64,000 bases of DNA from Dermanyssus gallinae (taxonomy: Eukaryota; Arthropoda; Arachnida; Mesostigmata; Dermanyssidae): assembly GCA_003439945.1 (NCBI GenBank), contig QVRM01006011.1:80001-144000 (forward strand), given 5' to 3'. Numbering within the stretch: the stretch's first letter is position 1; each line of letters opens with the position of its first letter. This document shows positions 49,236 through 60,826 of the stretch, piece by piece. Position numbers and translations under genes: made by a program. The notes beneath the pieces are model-generated. The model was not told where the DNA came from, did not search any database, and saw only the letters and a program-made list of their open reading frames with translations.

Positions 49236-50040
49236 TAAGCAGAGTTTCTCAGGCTGGCGAATAACTTAGCCTACCTGGGCGCAATGATCACTTCGGGACT
49301 CTCATTTAGCAGACATGTGAAGAAAGCATACACCAACGTAACCGCAGCAACAATACTTCCAATTAAGCTCCATAATTTTGCATATATATACCTGAAATAG
49401 CCTTAACTCAAATAAATTAATCCCGCTCATTCAATATTGCGTCCTATCCATTGCAGCCAACCTGGTATTATAAGTGGATAATAGCGAAGAGTGAAAATAT
49501 AATCATATTTTGCCACTTAATCTGTCCATCAAGCGAGAGTCTTCGCTTTCACAAGGAAGAACCTTCTTATTTTACTATTTCCGTGTGTGTCTCTCTTCCT
49601 CTCCTTTTCTCTCGTCCTGTGTCTATTTTTTATGTTCCATTTATTTCTATTTAGAAGGTGTTTTATTTGTTCATGTGTATTTCTACTCATGCTCTGCATC
49701 ATTTACGAACAAACCCAGCTCGGTGTAAGCACACTGTAAAAGTTCGCCCGCTGTGGGTTGGCCGTCCGCATTCGTTCGTTGAAGAGACTGGTCAATGTAG
49801 TTGGGCCACCGGAAAAAAGGCATGCTGAATCCACAGCCTTTGCTAGTCCACAATGAGATACGATCAAAGTAGTGCTAGCTGATTCGCATACAAATGATCT
49901 CGGATCTCGGAGAGCCTTGGAGCCTGCTGTATCCCTCCCACCTCTGCGACTACCCCATGCCCCACGTATTGGGGGCCGCGCATACAACATACCCGCACAC
50001 TCGCACATCACAAGAACAAGAGTCAATGGGCGATGGGCTT
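49236..50040 (+). mobile_element. Possible decayed LINE reverse-transcriptase fragment
   Basis: A + frame at 49239-49396 reads NLAYLGAMITSGLSFSRHV. This resembles the YLG...LSFxxHV block that follows the palm domain in many LINE reverse transcriptases (jockey/CR1/L2-like). Further downstream, the frame at about 49872-50040 has a weak similarity in style to the C-terminal tail of such proteins. Stops and frameshifts interrupt everything and no catalytic motif is seen. The assignment rests on one short motif. Confidence 0.3.
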
Positions 50041-50722
50041 TAACTAACTTACGATATTTTTGCGATGGCTACATTTTACTAGATTTACAGGTCTGACTTT
50101 GAGTCTGTTGCGGCTCTTGCAAATACTATCGCGACTATGCGACACGGCTATCCATTGCCTGGATTAGTAGGTCGTAGAACCGAAGGTTTTAATAACATCA
50201 CTGTAAAAAAAGTTGTGCGAATGCAAAAACAACAGTTTGCAAGCATCGATATTCTGTGATTTCTCATTATAATATTTTACGTTCAATACATTACAATGTT
50301 TCCAGTACGCTCATAAAATAATTACACATTAAAGAATGCATATTTTATGAAGACACTTTTGGTACGCAATCGATGGTGGCTCGATTTGTGAGCTAATCGC
50401 AAGCCCTTTTCGTCCGTTCCCAGAGGTCAGATTCGCATAGACTCTCAGACGTTGGCAGTTGCGGTACGAGCAGCGATGCTACAAACTTTTTGATTCACCT
50501 TGCATATGTACTTATTTATCCAGACGATTGGCAAACGAATCAAACTGGCGACAGAGGGGAAAAGAGCTCTCGACTACCTACTTCTACGGATATCGCTAAC
50601 GGTTGAGCGCGGCAGCAATGGTATGCACAATGAGGGGCCACCTCGAGAACAAACTCAAATAAACGCCTCATAAGCCTTTGTGTAGTATTGCGCACGCGCA
50701 ATACACGCCACTATCGGGGCTT

Positions 50723-50727
<5 letters not shown>
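50041..50727. other. AT-rich unique sequence, nothing recognised
   Basis: No repeat array, domain or exon signal is visible. Confidence 0.6.

Positions 50728-50798
<71 letters not shown>
50728..50798. repeat. (TA)35 microsatellite
   Basis: An uninterrupted TA tract of about 71 bp. Confidence 0.97.
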
Positions 50799-50801
<3 letters not shown>

Positions 50802-51127
50802 TGTTTGAAAAGGCTGAGAGTGTGTTCAAAAATTGCCCCCGCTAATCTGATTAATTTACCTTGTTCAAGTGTGACCGTCGGAAGCCAACGTAATGATAGA
50901 GCGAACTAGGCATTGTCGAGAGAGGCGCAAAACAAATTTCGAGATGTATCCGGTGGTGGTGCTGCTGCCGTGTGCTCAACTCTACTCAGTCTGGATGATG
51001 ATCGTGTTCGATTTAGAAAAAAGTTATTACAAGAACGCTTGCTTACGGGTTGCGCTGTTTTACGGTCTCCTAGCACGGGGGTGCACCAGTGAATTTTGAA
51101 TGCACCAGTGAACCATTTTGAACTTTC

Positions 51128-51161
51128 CAAATAAAAAGTTCAAAATAAACTTTTTATTTTG
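51128..51161. repeat. Imperfect palindrome AATAAAAAGTT...AACTTTTTATT
   Basis: AAATAAAAAGTT and AACTTTTTATTT pair around a CAAAATA spacer. GTGCACCAGTGAA/ATGCACCAGTGAA is directly repeated just upstream at about 51082-51113. It may be the end of an old DNA transposon; no transposase frame flanks it directly. Confidence 0.6.
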
Positions 51162-51850
51162 AAAATAAAATATAAGAATCTGCTCTTAGTGCTCTGCCGG
51201 CTGACTCCGTGGACGAGACGGGAGAACGCCGACTCGTATGCGAAGTTTCTCTACGTTTATCGTTTTCGAACCATTTTGTCATAATCCTGTACCTGCCCAT
51301 TGTGTTTTCACACTGAATTTGCGTATATAGCGCAACTGGGTTATCGTTGGTTGGTTTGTTCGTCTTCGTTTACTAACACGACCAGAAGTGCAAAATTGCT
51401 GTAGGTGTCGCCACTCTGTGCTGGCCAAGCACTGCCATTCCGTACTCCTCAGTGAACTCAGTGAAAGTGTTCTGCGTAAAAATTGTGCTCCATTATCGTT
51501 CGAAAGGACGATGTGCCCTGATGCATGCGTCTTCGGGTGCCAGCTTAAACGCCTCGATACGTAGAATGTTGGACAGTGAAATTTTATCCGCTCGCACGTA
51601 CTATCATCACCCAGATGGCCATCTCTGTACTACGATGCCTATTTAGAAACCACGGCAGAGAGTTTTTCTGGCGTAACCATTTGGCGTCCTGTATTGCACT
51701 GCGCAAGTGTCTAGTTATTCTAGCCCTGTTTAGTGGTTTCCTCGGTCACCCTGGGCATCTACCCTGCATGCGGCAAAAAATAGCATATTTAATTGAATAG
51801 TAAAATTTTGATTTATTTATAAAGTACACATGTGGGAATTATGCATAGCG
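51162..51850. other. Unique sequence, no gene
   Basis: Short frames at 51452-51646 and 51576-51800 are not recognised. Confidence 0.55.
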
Positions 51851-52019
51851 CAACACATCTAAAAAATGTCCCATTAGACTATGCTGGCTTGTTTGCGTTC
51901 GTTTAACGAAATGTTTACGGTTTGGCGTAGTTGTGGCTAGATCTCAATGAATGAACGTCTAGTCTCCTCTTCAAGGTGGGATTGTTGACATACATTTAAT
52001 TTTTTTTTTAAGCGGCATA

Positions 52020-52406
52020 TTACACGACCGGGAAGTGCCTCATGCAGTGATGCGATTGCTTCATGCGACGTGTAAAAGTGGTACTGTTGTCTATTGAAAC
52101 CACGTATCTACGATCCATACGATCTAACTGAAGGACAAAAACTGGGTTAACATACACGATACCGCTCAGTAATGGCTGTTCGTGCATTCCCAGGAGCACC
52201 CTTAAAGAAAAATAATTTATACATGCTTCCAGCCCAATCACCGCACCAAACAGTGACACCTTTGGGATGCATTTGCTTCTCACAAATGTCGTGTGGGTTT
52301 TCGTCACTTCAAATGCGATCCAATTTTGCTTATTTACGAACATGCCATCAACATGAATAAAGGCCTCATCCCTAAAGATAATTTTGTAGGAAATTCTATC
52401 GTTCAC
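52020..52406 (-). mobile_element. Tc1/mariner-superfamily transposase relic
   Basis: The - strand frame begins with the family's first catalytic block, FRDEA, followed by VNKQN. These match the F-S-D-E-A/T and V-N-K-Q-N motifs of arthropod IS630/Tc1/mariner transposases. The second aspartate (residue 106) lies in DNSTTFTRRMK, equivalent to QDGATxHxA. D13 to D106 is 93 residues, the spacing usual in mariner enzymes. A neighbouring frame reads DTWFQ immediately before the second Asp, so a frameshift falls inside the WFQQD block, and other stops break the copy. The N-terminal DNA-binding domain and third acidic residue are not visible. A cut-and-paste DNA transposase in origin; this copy is dead. 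Confidence 0.72.
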
Positions 52407-54149
52407 TTGTTTTCCAGTTACAGTATGGATGCGTTATTGTGTCTTGTGAATAGAGAGAAATTAATGTTTAATAATAGAGTAGACTGTCTACCCTTGATAA
52501 GTGTCTAAGGGTTTGACTGTCAAAGTGCGCAGCAGAAATGGCGCCAAATTAAAAAGTGCTGCCCTATATTGGCATTACCCGTAGGGTCACTAAAGCCTGA
52601 TTTACAGGCTAATTATTTGCCTCCAGAGAATACATGTCACCCCTTCACGGCACACACGAAAGCCAGACCCTACTTCCATCTCGTGAGATAAAATTGCAGC
52701 GCCAGGCTTATGCCTGATGACACGTAGGCCATCTGTCTCAACTATGTGCCTTCCAACCTCAGGTTTGCTGGGTTAGTGGCTGCTACTCATTATTTGCTAA
52801 GATAGAAATGCGCACGTGGATTGAAAGTGCAGGTATATCTTATTTTAGCTTATGTAAAGCGGTCGCTCGTCGCTATATGCAAAATATAACAATTTTTATA
52901 GCAATATCTTAAAAATCGACCGTTTTAATAACGCAGGGACATATAGTATAAGAAAACCAGTTGAGTCTAGTACCAATCTTACCTGAGTGTGGGCTTGTGG
53001 GCTTCATGACCCCCAGGCTTTGCATAGCGTATGCTCACGGGGGTTCTAGCCATTCCATCGTTCTAGCTCTGTGCCAAAGCCTCTTTACTCAGTCCAGTTT
53101 CCCTAAACACATCTTTACCAAATATAGGTAAAGCCTTTCCAACTACAAATGTTTGATGCGCTACCCTGTGGTCAGAAATGAAAGTTTAATATGTTTTTGT
53201 TTTGGAGGGTCATATTTTGTCATTACCCGACACGTAGATAACCTTATTGCACAAAGTACTACTAAGGTATGAAAACCCTATTAGATCAAACCAAATCAGG
53301 TAAATTCAATCTTAAACCATGATGGGTGGCGTCTCTGTAAGAGAAGCATAGAACTACAAGGGCTTCCCCTAATGTCCTAACGCTTACAATTTCTTCAGAC
53401 GCCAACATTAGATGGGCATAAAAAACTATGATACTATTCACCAACTTAAAAAGCTCACCTTTGTTATATATAAAAATGGGTGAATGCTACAATTTATCTT
53501 TGTCATATATGTTTTATTTGCAGTGTACGGACTCCTGCAAGAAAAACGTGACTAAACGCCAACTAACTGGGTACAATTTAAATTTGCATGCGCTCATTTG
53601 GCCATCCGCCAAGCCACTTTGACACCTAAATGCGCTGAAAATAAATGGTCTCCCGCTAAGTGGGGCGCGACATCGTTTTGACGGACCGATGGAGACCGTT
53701 AAGGTGGGTGTTAGACTAAATCTAAAGAGTTTTAAAGATTAGGTAACTCCCAGAAATTAATTTCAGGTGTTATCTTTTAAGTGGGAACGACGGGGTCGAC
53801 TTTGTAAGACAAGCGCGATGCTTCTCTCTCACAATAGCAAGAGCTTGCGATACCGCTGATAGCACGCAAGCCCACCGGAAAATGTTCTACCGGTCTCAAC
53901 ATTTTCGTGCTGTAGACTCGTACAAAGTTACAAGCACAATTGCAACATGAGGTAGCCACTCGAATTAAATCTACAACCGGAAATCGTGTAGAATACAATA
54001 CGTTTCACGGTTAAACGCATGCTAAACCAGTGTTTAACAATCTATGACACCTATGACTTACCGACACAATGAATCAATTCTGGTATTTAAAAACTCTAAG
54101 CCATGCTCACACAGCTAGGTGCTCGCAGAGGCTGCCACTGAAATCCCAG

Positions 54150-54150
<1 letters not shown>
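52407..54150. other. AT-rich unique sequence, no gene
   Basis: Probably contains the unrecognisable upstream part of the mariner relic near 52.4-52.6 kb. Short frames at 53428-53622 (+) and 53777-53998 (-) are unassigned. Confidence 0.55.
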
Positions 54151-54152
<2 letters not shown>

Positions 54153-54189
<37 letters not shown>

Positions 54190-54376
54190 TTTCCCGTAAG
54201 GCAATTGCCCGTGTACGGATTTTTTCATGTCATGGCTAAGTTTACTCCACTCCGGCATTTACCTTGTTTAAATTGGAAACCATGCAAACCAATTTAAGAG
54301 TGGCCGGTCTGGGGTTCGAACCCAGTCCTCCCGAATGCAAGGCAAAGGCTTTGCCACTAAGCCACCAATCCCGGAT
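54153..54376 (-). mobile_element. tRNA-Ala-derived SINE with poly(A) tail
   Basis: Read on the - strand, the element starts with a tRNA-like head. Its A box is TGGCTTAGTGG and its D stem is GCTT/AAGC. The anticodon loop CTTGCAT would give TGC (Ala), and the B box is GGTTCGAACCC inside a perfect 5-bp T stem (CTGGG-TTCGAAC-CCCAG). The acceptor and anticodon stems are mismatched, so it is not a functional tRNA. A body of about 115 bp contains a 9-bp inverted repeat (54268-54276 with 54289-54297) and ends in A34 (54186-54153). Head, body and poly(A) are the hallmarks of a SINE moved by LINE machinery. No target-site duplication is evident. Confidence 0.8.
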
Positions 54377-54399
54377 AAAGTCGTATATCTTCTAATGTC

Positions 54400-55020
54400 C
54401 AACCGTGATTCCCGCTAACGTTGGAGGAGAGGTCTTAAAGTTTTTACCTTTACTGCTCTATGGTCAGCTACATGAGTTAAAATTTGGGCGATGCATTGGT
54501 TTGTAAGATTATTACGCAATTTTATAAACGACGCGGCTTGGGTAGGGCGAAATACTTTCCCAGCTTCTGATGCGTTCGATTGCTTCGATCCCGCGCATGT
54601 GGATCTGTTTCTTCAAAGATGTCAGAAGTGTATGAGTGACGCGTTAGGAAAGAAGACACAGTTCGGTGGCGCACTTATTGTATATGCTTGGTCATCCCAC
54701 GCTGTCGCAACAATTTGTCGATAAACAAAAAATGCAAGACATCCAAAAAATGCTCGAAACGCTTCACAAAAACTAGCCATTGGAGAAACCCATGGGACCA
54801 TGATCAGATCGAAGACAGCGTGGAAAATCTCAAATTGGCAAAATCCCGGGAAATCTCTTTTCTGAGCCCCTGAAGTACGCACTCTCCTATGATGCGGTCC
54901 CAGGGAGTCACACACACACACCCGAAGAATCCGACCGTGACTGGCTGGAAAAGATTAAAATGTAAAAAGTGATTTTTAGCTCTATATTGTATTTGTTAAG
55001 ACAACAAACCGGATATATAT
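54400..55020. other. Unique sequence with unassigned open frames
   Basis: A + frame at 54491-54724 (77 codons) and an overlapping one at 54688-54873 are non-repetitive but unrecognised. They may be remnants of one frameshifted protein. I cannot name a family. Confidence 0.4.
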
Positions 55021-55043
55021 ATATATAAAATGCGGCTTCTGTT

Positions 55044-55059
55044 GGGGGGGGGGGGGGGG
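55044..55059. repeat. Poly(G)16 run
   Basis: Sixteen consecutive G bases, a length at which sequencing is unreliable. Confidence 0.95.
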
Positions 55060-55610
55060 TTTGTCGAATAAAACTAAACCTTGGGACGGAAGACTAAGCG
55101 TTCGTTCGGTGACAATTATTTCTCCAAAGTGTTATGTATATATATATAGATGTTCCCATACTACTAGTAGTGGCAGTGACAATTTTTATCACCTCTTTTA
55201 CAGGCCAAGCATCTACGTTGCGGGACACTGCTGCCTTGGAACGATTTGTTCAGCGATTCGCTCTTGCCTCGTTTGTTTCGCGGTGTCCTCGTACCGTCCA
55301 TCCATTGAGGGCTTTCTCCACTTATAGTGGTATTTACTAATCTTCTACTGCTGCTATTGCAGTCCAATCTTGTCCTCGCAAAGACCGACCACCTGTAGCA
55401 ACAACTGCAGACACTTTTCACCTGCAACGATCTCTTTTACAGATATTGGGCCAGTCTAACAGCCATAATCTCTACAATCACGCGGACGACGCATCGATTG
55501 ACTGATTTACCCACTCTGACTGACTGATGGAGCCAGAGTTGGCCTGAGTGGGGGTCGCTCGCTTTCGAAGGCTCCCTTCACGTTCTTCATACGGCGCGAT
55601 ATACGTAAGT

Positions 55611-56197
55611 ATATATATATATATATATATATATAACCGAACTCTATGTGACGTGTCTCCGCGTTGGCTACATAGAGTTATGTTATATATATATTTATAT
55701 ATATATATACATATATATATAGCCGACGCCGCGGCACGTCACATATCAAAGTTTTCGGTAAGTTCGCTCTTCAAAGCCACCCACGCCGCGGGCGGCAGGC
55801 AAGCATGGATGGCACGCCCAGATCTCTCTCTGTATGTGCGCTTGGCTGCGGTTGGTTGGTCAATCGCCACAAAGAGCCGACGTTGGTGGGGGGGGGGGTG
55901 GGACCTAGACGAGCCAACAATACGATAGGGAAAAGTTGAAAACAACAACAAGAACGACGACAATAACGACAACAACAACAACACGTAAAACAGTAGGTAG
56001 GAGCAACAATAGCAGTGGCGACAGTGGTAGCAACAACACAACAATAACAGCGCCGCCAGGCACAACAACAACAACGACAACGGCGACATCAGGGACTTTG
56101 AAGCACAGTTGAAGGCAATCTTCCCGTTGTCGCCTTCTCATCTTGTGTGTCGCTTGTCGTCGTTGTCGTCGTCGAGATATTGAACAATAATAGCAAT

Positions 56198-56231
<34 letters not shown>

Positions 56232-56765
56232 GCAGCAGCAGCAGCAACAACGACAACAATAATAGAAGTAAGAAGAGAAGGAACAAGTCCAAGTTCTAGT
56301 GAAACGAAATTCTGCTTTGGGTTGGCCTAAGCTCGACACGGTTGAGCGTAGGGTGCTGGAGGCTGGGGGCTGGGGTGGCGGCGGCGGCTTCTACACTCCT
56401 ACTGCTACTGCGAGCGCTACCGACATCGAGACGTCGAAACGTCGTAGGCGCGGTAGGATCGCGGGCTGTCGCTGAAAATTTAACGAAATTACCCCAATTT
56501 TGCCGGCAGCAATTGTCGCCAGCCCGTTCGTCGTTGGAGGGGCGGAGGAAAGAAAGCTGGCAACCCGCAGCAGCAGCAGCAGGGTGAGGGTGAGAAACGC
56601 GAAGGGACGAGTCAAGTCTTTGAGGGTTGTTGTTGTTGTTGTTGTCGCAACTGCTGCTGTTGTTGTTGTTGTCGTGGTTGTTGCTGATACAACTGTTGTT
56701 GTTGGTGTTCTTGTTGTTGTTGTTTTTGTTTGTTGTTGTTGTTGCCGATACAACTGTGACGGCAA
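55611..56765. repeat. (TA), (CAA) and (TTG) microsatellite block
   Basis: (TA) 55611-55635 and 55684-55722; CAA-rich 55935-56080; (CAA)/(CAG) 56195-56250; TTG-rich 56625-56745. Leu/Cys-rich - frames and Val-rich + frames are repeat translations. Confidence 0.9.
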
Positions 56766-57059
56766 CGTTGACTTCGGCGACGAGACTTTAACGAAGAAGA
56801 CGAATACTTCGACGATGACGACGACGACGACGACGCTACACCCTAGGCGGCAGGCGGTTCCAACGAGCGGACGTGAATTTGTGCACACCCGCGCATATCA
56901 TACGCGAATATCAGTGACACCGGGCGTTCGCTCGCTCGTCCGACCGACCGACCGCTCGTTCGCTGACGAAAGAAAGAAGCGAAATAAGGAAGAAGGAGAA
57001 ATAACAAGCAGACGCGACGACAAAGCGTTCGACATAATAGCAAACCACCAGCAGCAGCA

Positions 57060-57075
57060 GCAGCAACAGCAACGG
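57060..57075. repeat. CAG/CAA tract end
   Basis: CAGCAGCAGCAGCAACAG within a CAG-rich stretch at 57050-57085. Confidence 0.9.
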
Positions 57076-57208
57076 CAACAGCAATGCCAAGTGAGAGAGG
57101 AAAACATCTGAGAATAGGGAGAATGCTCCCTACATAGGCTTCATGTGGGCGTCCATCAAGTGGGTGTATATGTGTGGGTAGGTGTGTGTGTGTGTCGGCA
57201 AGACATGG

Positions 57209-57376
57209 TTATTGTTGTAGTTGTTGCTGTAGTTATGGACTTTTCGCTGTTGTTGCTGTTGCTGTAGTTATGGAGTTGTCGCTGTTGCTGTAGTTATGGA
57301 GTTAACGCTGTTGTTGTACTTACAGAGTTTGCTCTGTTGTTATTGTTGCTGTAGTTATGGGGTTCTTGCTGTTGCT
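57209..57376. repeat. Degenerate minisatellite, GTTGCTGTAGTTATGGA unit
   Basis: GTTGCTGTAGTTATGG occurs at about 57223, 57260, 57286 and 57347, with diverged copies between. Unit length is irregular, roughly 26-37 bp, from an internal CTGTTG microsatellite. It sits in a TTG-rich neighbourhood. Confidence 0.85.
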
Positions 57377-59395
57377 GTCGTTGTTGCTCTATCAACTGTT
57401 ATCGTTGTTGTTGTTGCTGTTCAGTCAGAAAGCATTACGGCCGACGATGGACGACGCGGTGATCGTCAATGGATTATACTGCTGCCTCTTTTCTTTCTTT
57501 TTTCGTACGATTTCAGCAGGAGCTGTCTGCAGCAGCAGCATCAGCATCGACGGCAGTGACGTGACGGTGATGGTCAAGGCGCCCGACAGACAGACAGACA
57601 CCTGACAGCCGCGTGGTTGGTCGGCATGCATAGTCCCGGCCACCCGGGGCGCGCGGCCGCGACGTCCGACCGAACGACACCATCGATTCCGGCGGCATCA
57701 CCCATTCAGGCCATTCTTCAGGCCGGCAGCCACCGCCGCCCACTCATCTATTCATCGGTCGCCACGTTCCGTCATCATAATCACGTCGCACCTATTGATC
57801 GACTTATTCATTCATTGATCCAGCCAGCCAGTCAGTCAGTCATTCATTCAATTATTTCTCGCTCGTCCGCTGACAACCCCCGGAGCGCCCCCGCGCAGCT
57901 GTAGGCGCTCGGGGGCGCTTCAGTCAGCTGCTCCCGCCCTCGTGTACCGGCGGCGCCGTCAGCGTCCCTACTGAAAAATGGGCCCCCAAAGCTGTTGGCT
58001 GCTGTTGCTTTCCGTTGTCGATGTGTTGTGCATCTTTCGATTGCTCTTGCAGCAGCAGAAGCAGCCGCCGTTGCTACTACAACAACAACAACAACTACTA
58101 CTACTACTACTACTACTGCATGCCGTCCGAAGGCCGGGGGCCAAACGCTGCCTCTGGCAGCACAACCCCGCACTTAAACGACAATGGCGACGCCGACGAT
58201 GACAACGCTAACGCGGCAACGAAACGCGGCCCGCGCCAGCACCAAGAAATTGTCTAAATCACACTTGCGTCTCGAATATTCTATTTTCCATTCTCTTATA
58301 TCGCGTGCGCCTCTCGCTGCAAGTATCCTCTCTCCTCCCCCACCTTCGGTGTGTCTATATGTGTCTCTCTCTCTTTCGTGCTCTCTCTCTGACTGCGTCT
58401 CTCCTTCTATCCCTCCTCGTGATTATCTTTCTGTTGCCCACTTTGGATTGTCTCGGTGGTGTCGCTTGAGCGTTCGTTTGGTTCGTTTTCCACGTCGCAT
58501 CTTGTCGGCGGCAGCAAAATCGATTTTCTAGCAAAAGAGCCTATTACGCATGCTATACGCTATTTGAGCCGCCCGATACTACTACTACGACGCCTACAAC
58601 GCCTATGTCCCGTACAACTACTTCAACTACTTGGCTTCTTGACGCGCTGCGTGGTGATGATGATGGTGATGATCACGCCGATCGTGGTGATGGTGGTGGT
58701 GCTGATGATCTACCTAGCTAGCTACGTGCTCTCTTCGAAGTCGCAAAGTCGACTCGAACTCGTGTTCAACCCGCATTGTTCAAATGGCCGACGGCCTAGT
58801 GCCGAGACGACACCGCATATTAGGTGTTGTGCTGTACTGGGGGGTGGTATGGGCGGTCTACAGGCTACTACGATGAGGACGACGACGTCGTTGTCGTTGA
58901 TGCTATTGCTGCTGCACCAGAGGATGGCGATGATCGTGATGAAGGCCGCTACTGCGGCAGAAACAACGTTATCCCGGCGGCCGCCGTCGTGGCAACGCGT
59001 AGAGAACTAACATGAGCGCGCTTGTCATGAGCTCCCGTTCGATGCTATGCATATACTACTATACAGCAGTCGACCAAACAACAGCAGCAACAGCAGCAGC
59101 CATATATACGTATGTGAAGAGAGTCAGCTCTTCCCGGGGCGGGCGGGCGTCCCTACGCACCCGCCTCCTCTAATAATTTGCGCGCAGGCCCCGTTGCAAA
59201 TCATAGTCGGCCACCTTCAAAATCACTAGAATCAGTGCCCCCCCCCCCCCCATCTAGCCTCTAGCGCGCAACAAGGCAATTCATGGTGCTCCATGCTCCA
59301 TGCTGCGACTGGGTCTGCCTCAGTCTCCCCTCCTATCGATGGCCATATCACACTGGTATCTTGTTCATAAATCTACCCAGACCAGGCACGGCAAG
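57377..59395. other. Mixed non-coding stretch with triplet tracts
   Basis: CAG-rich near 57530-57545, (CAA)-(CTA) at 58078-58115, CT-rich at 58360-58400, a C run at 59239-59251. A 184-codon + frame at 58456-59010 is Leu/Ser/Met-rich and has no domain. No gene is supported. Confidence 0.65.
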
Positions 59396-59398
59396 CTT

Positions 59399-59470
59399 CG
59401 TTGTTGTTGTTGTTGTTGTTGTTGTTTGGTTGTTGTTGTTGTTGTTTGGTTATTGTTGTTGTTGTTCTAT
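59399..59470. repeat. (TTG)n microsatellite with TTTGG breaks
   Basis: TTG units broken twice by TTTGGTT. Confidence 0.93.
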
Positions 59471-59699
59471 TGCTACTACTGCTGTTGCTTGTCTTGCTAC
59501 CATTGCGTCTACTCCTCTATGACAGGTCGTGCACCATATGCACGCCAAAATTGGATCGCATGGCCGCGTTGCATGAGCTCGCGCGTTGTTCGAGCACGCG
59601 ACGGCCATAGGCTGACGCATTTTGGCTCGCAAAGCGACACGGTGGCTCACGCCGATGGGACGCGATTACCCCACCTCGGCTACCACCTCAACCGTCGAT

Positions 59700-60820
59700 A
59701 ATCATCTATCTATCTATCTGTCTATCAATTTATCATACTTTATCATACACTTCGTCACTGTAGCAGCTGTTCATATCGAGTACCTATCGGACCGTACCCT
59801 ATATTTGCCAACCTACGCATCTGGTTGGATATCTTCAAATAGCCGCTAGCTATTCGCCAAGTAGCTCACCGCCAGGGATAAAGCTGCGGTCGTTTCTCCT
59901 TAGCTCGACTGTTATCCTGAATCCTGGATGTCACAAATACGTGCCGTTGCTCTTGCACTGTCGTTGCTGGCAAGTTGTTGTTGCTGTTGTCGCTGCTGTT
60001 GCCTGGTACTAGTAAAGATGGTTGTCCTTGTTCGTAGTGATAATCGCAATAAGAATAATACAGATAATGTGAATGTAAATAAATAATCACTACGAAAGAA
60101 AACAGTAATTATTACAATTATTATTATTGAACAGCGTCCGTTAGGTAAAATCCCGTAATGCCCACGCACTGTAATCTAAGTGAGTGCAGAAAATTGGGTA
60201 TATAAGTCTTCCGCTGAACGTTTGGTTTCTTAAATAGAACCGTTTTCATACGTTCTTTTTTCCGCTAAGCTTTTTCGGACTAGTATGCACGAATCCAGAG
60301 CTAGTTTCAAGAACGTGCAATGTGCTTGCAAGCGCACAGATATAAAAGTGCTACTAGTAGAACAGCCTTTAGGAGGCTTACACCAATAAATCCGCCAACA
60401 ATCTAAAAATTAGGGAGAGAGAGAATATTTAAAGTAACCAGCTTGGAAGTTTAACCCAGGATTGACAGTTAGGCGTCCGGCACGCAATGGGAGTGCAAAT
60501 GGTCTTGTACGCACTACGAGCCTCACTAGCCTTCCCTTGACCGGCAAAGACATCGGACCTCAATGATCAGGTGAGGAGGGCGGAAGAGAGTCTTAGAAAA
60601 TGTTCTTGACCTAACGCTATAATAAGCAGGATAACTTATTATTAACGCGGGGATAAGGCATGGACGCAGGCAAGCTTGCCGGTCCAGTTGGATAGAATGG
60701 ACTCGGCCTTGCCTTTCCCGCCATCCTTGCCTTGTCCCACTCACTTATCCCGTCTCTCGGCCTGCGAGTTAAATGTTAACAATTTGACTAAAAGCGGCCT
60801 CATCTGACACGTATTTTCAT
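59700..60820. other. Unique sequence, no gene
   Basis: An ATCT tract lies at 59703-59720. The right end leads into the retrotransposon fragment below. Confidence 0.55.
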
Positions 60821-60826
60821 CCGAGC

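Noticed and set aside
54301..54376. Functional tRNA-Ala(UGC) gene
   Set aside because: The T and D stems are good, but the acceptor stem has three mismatches and the anticodon stem is weak; the poly(A) tail identifies a SINE head.
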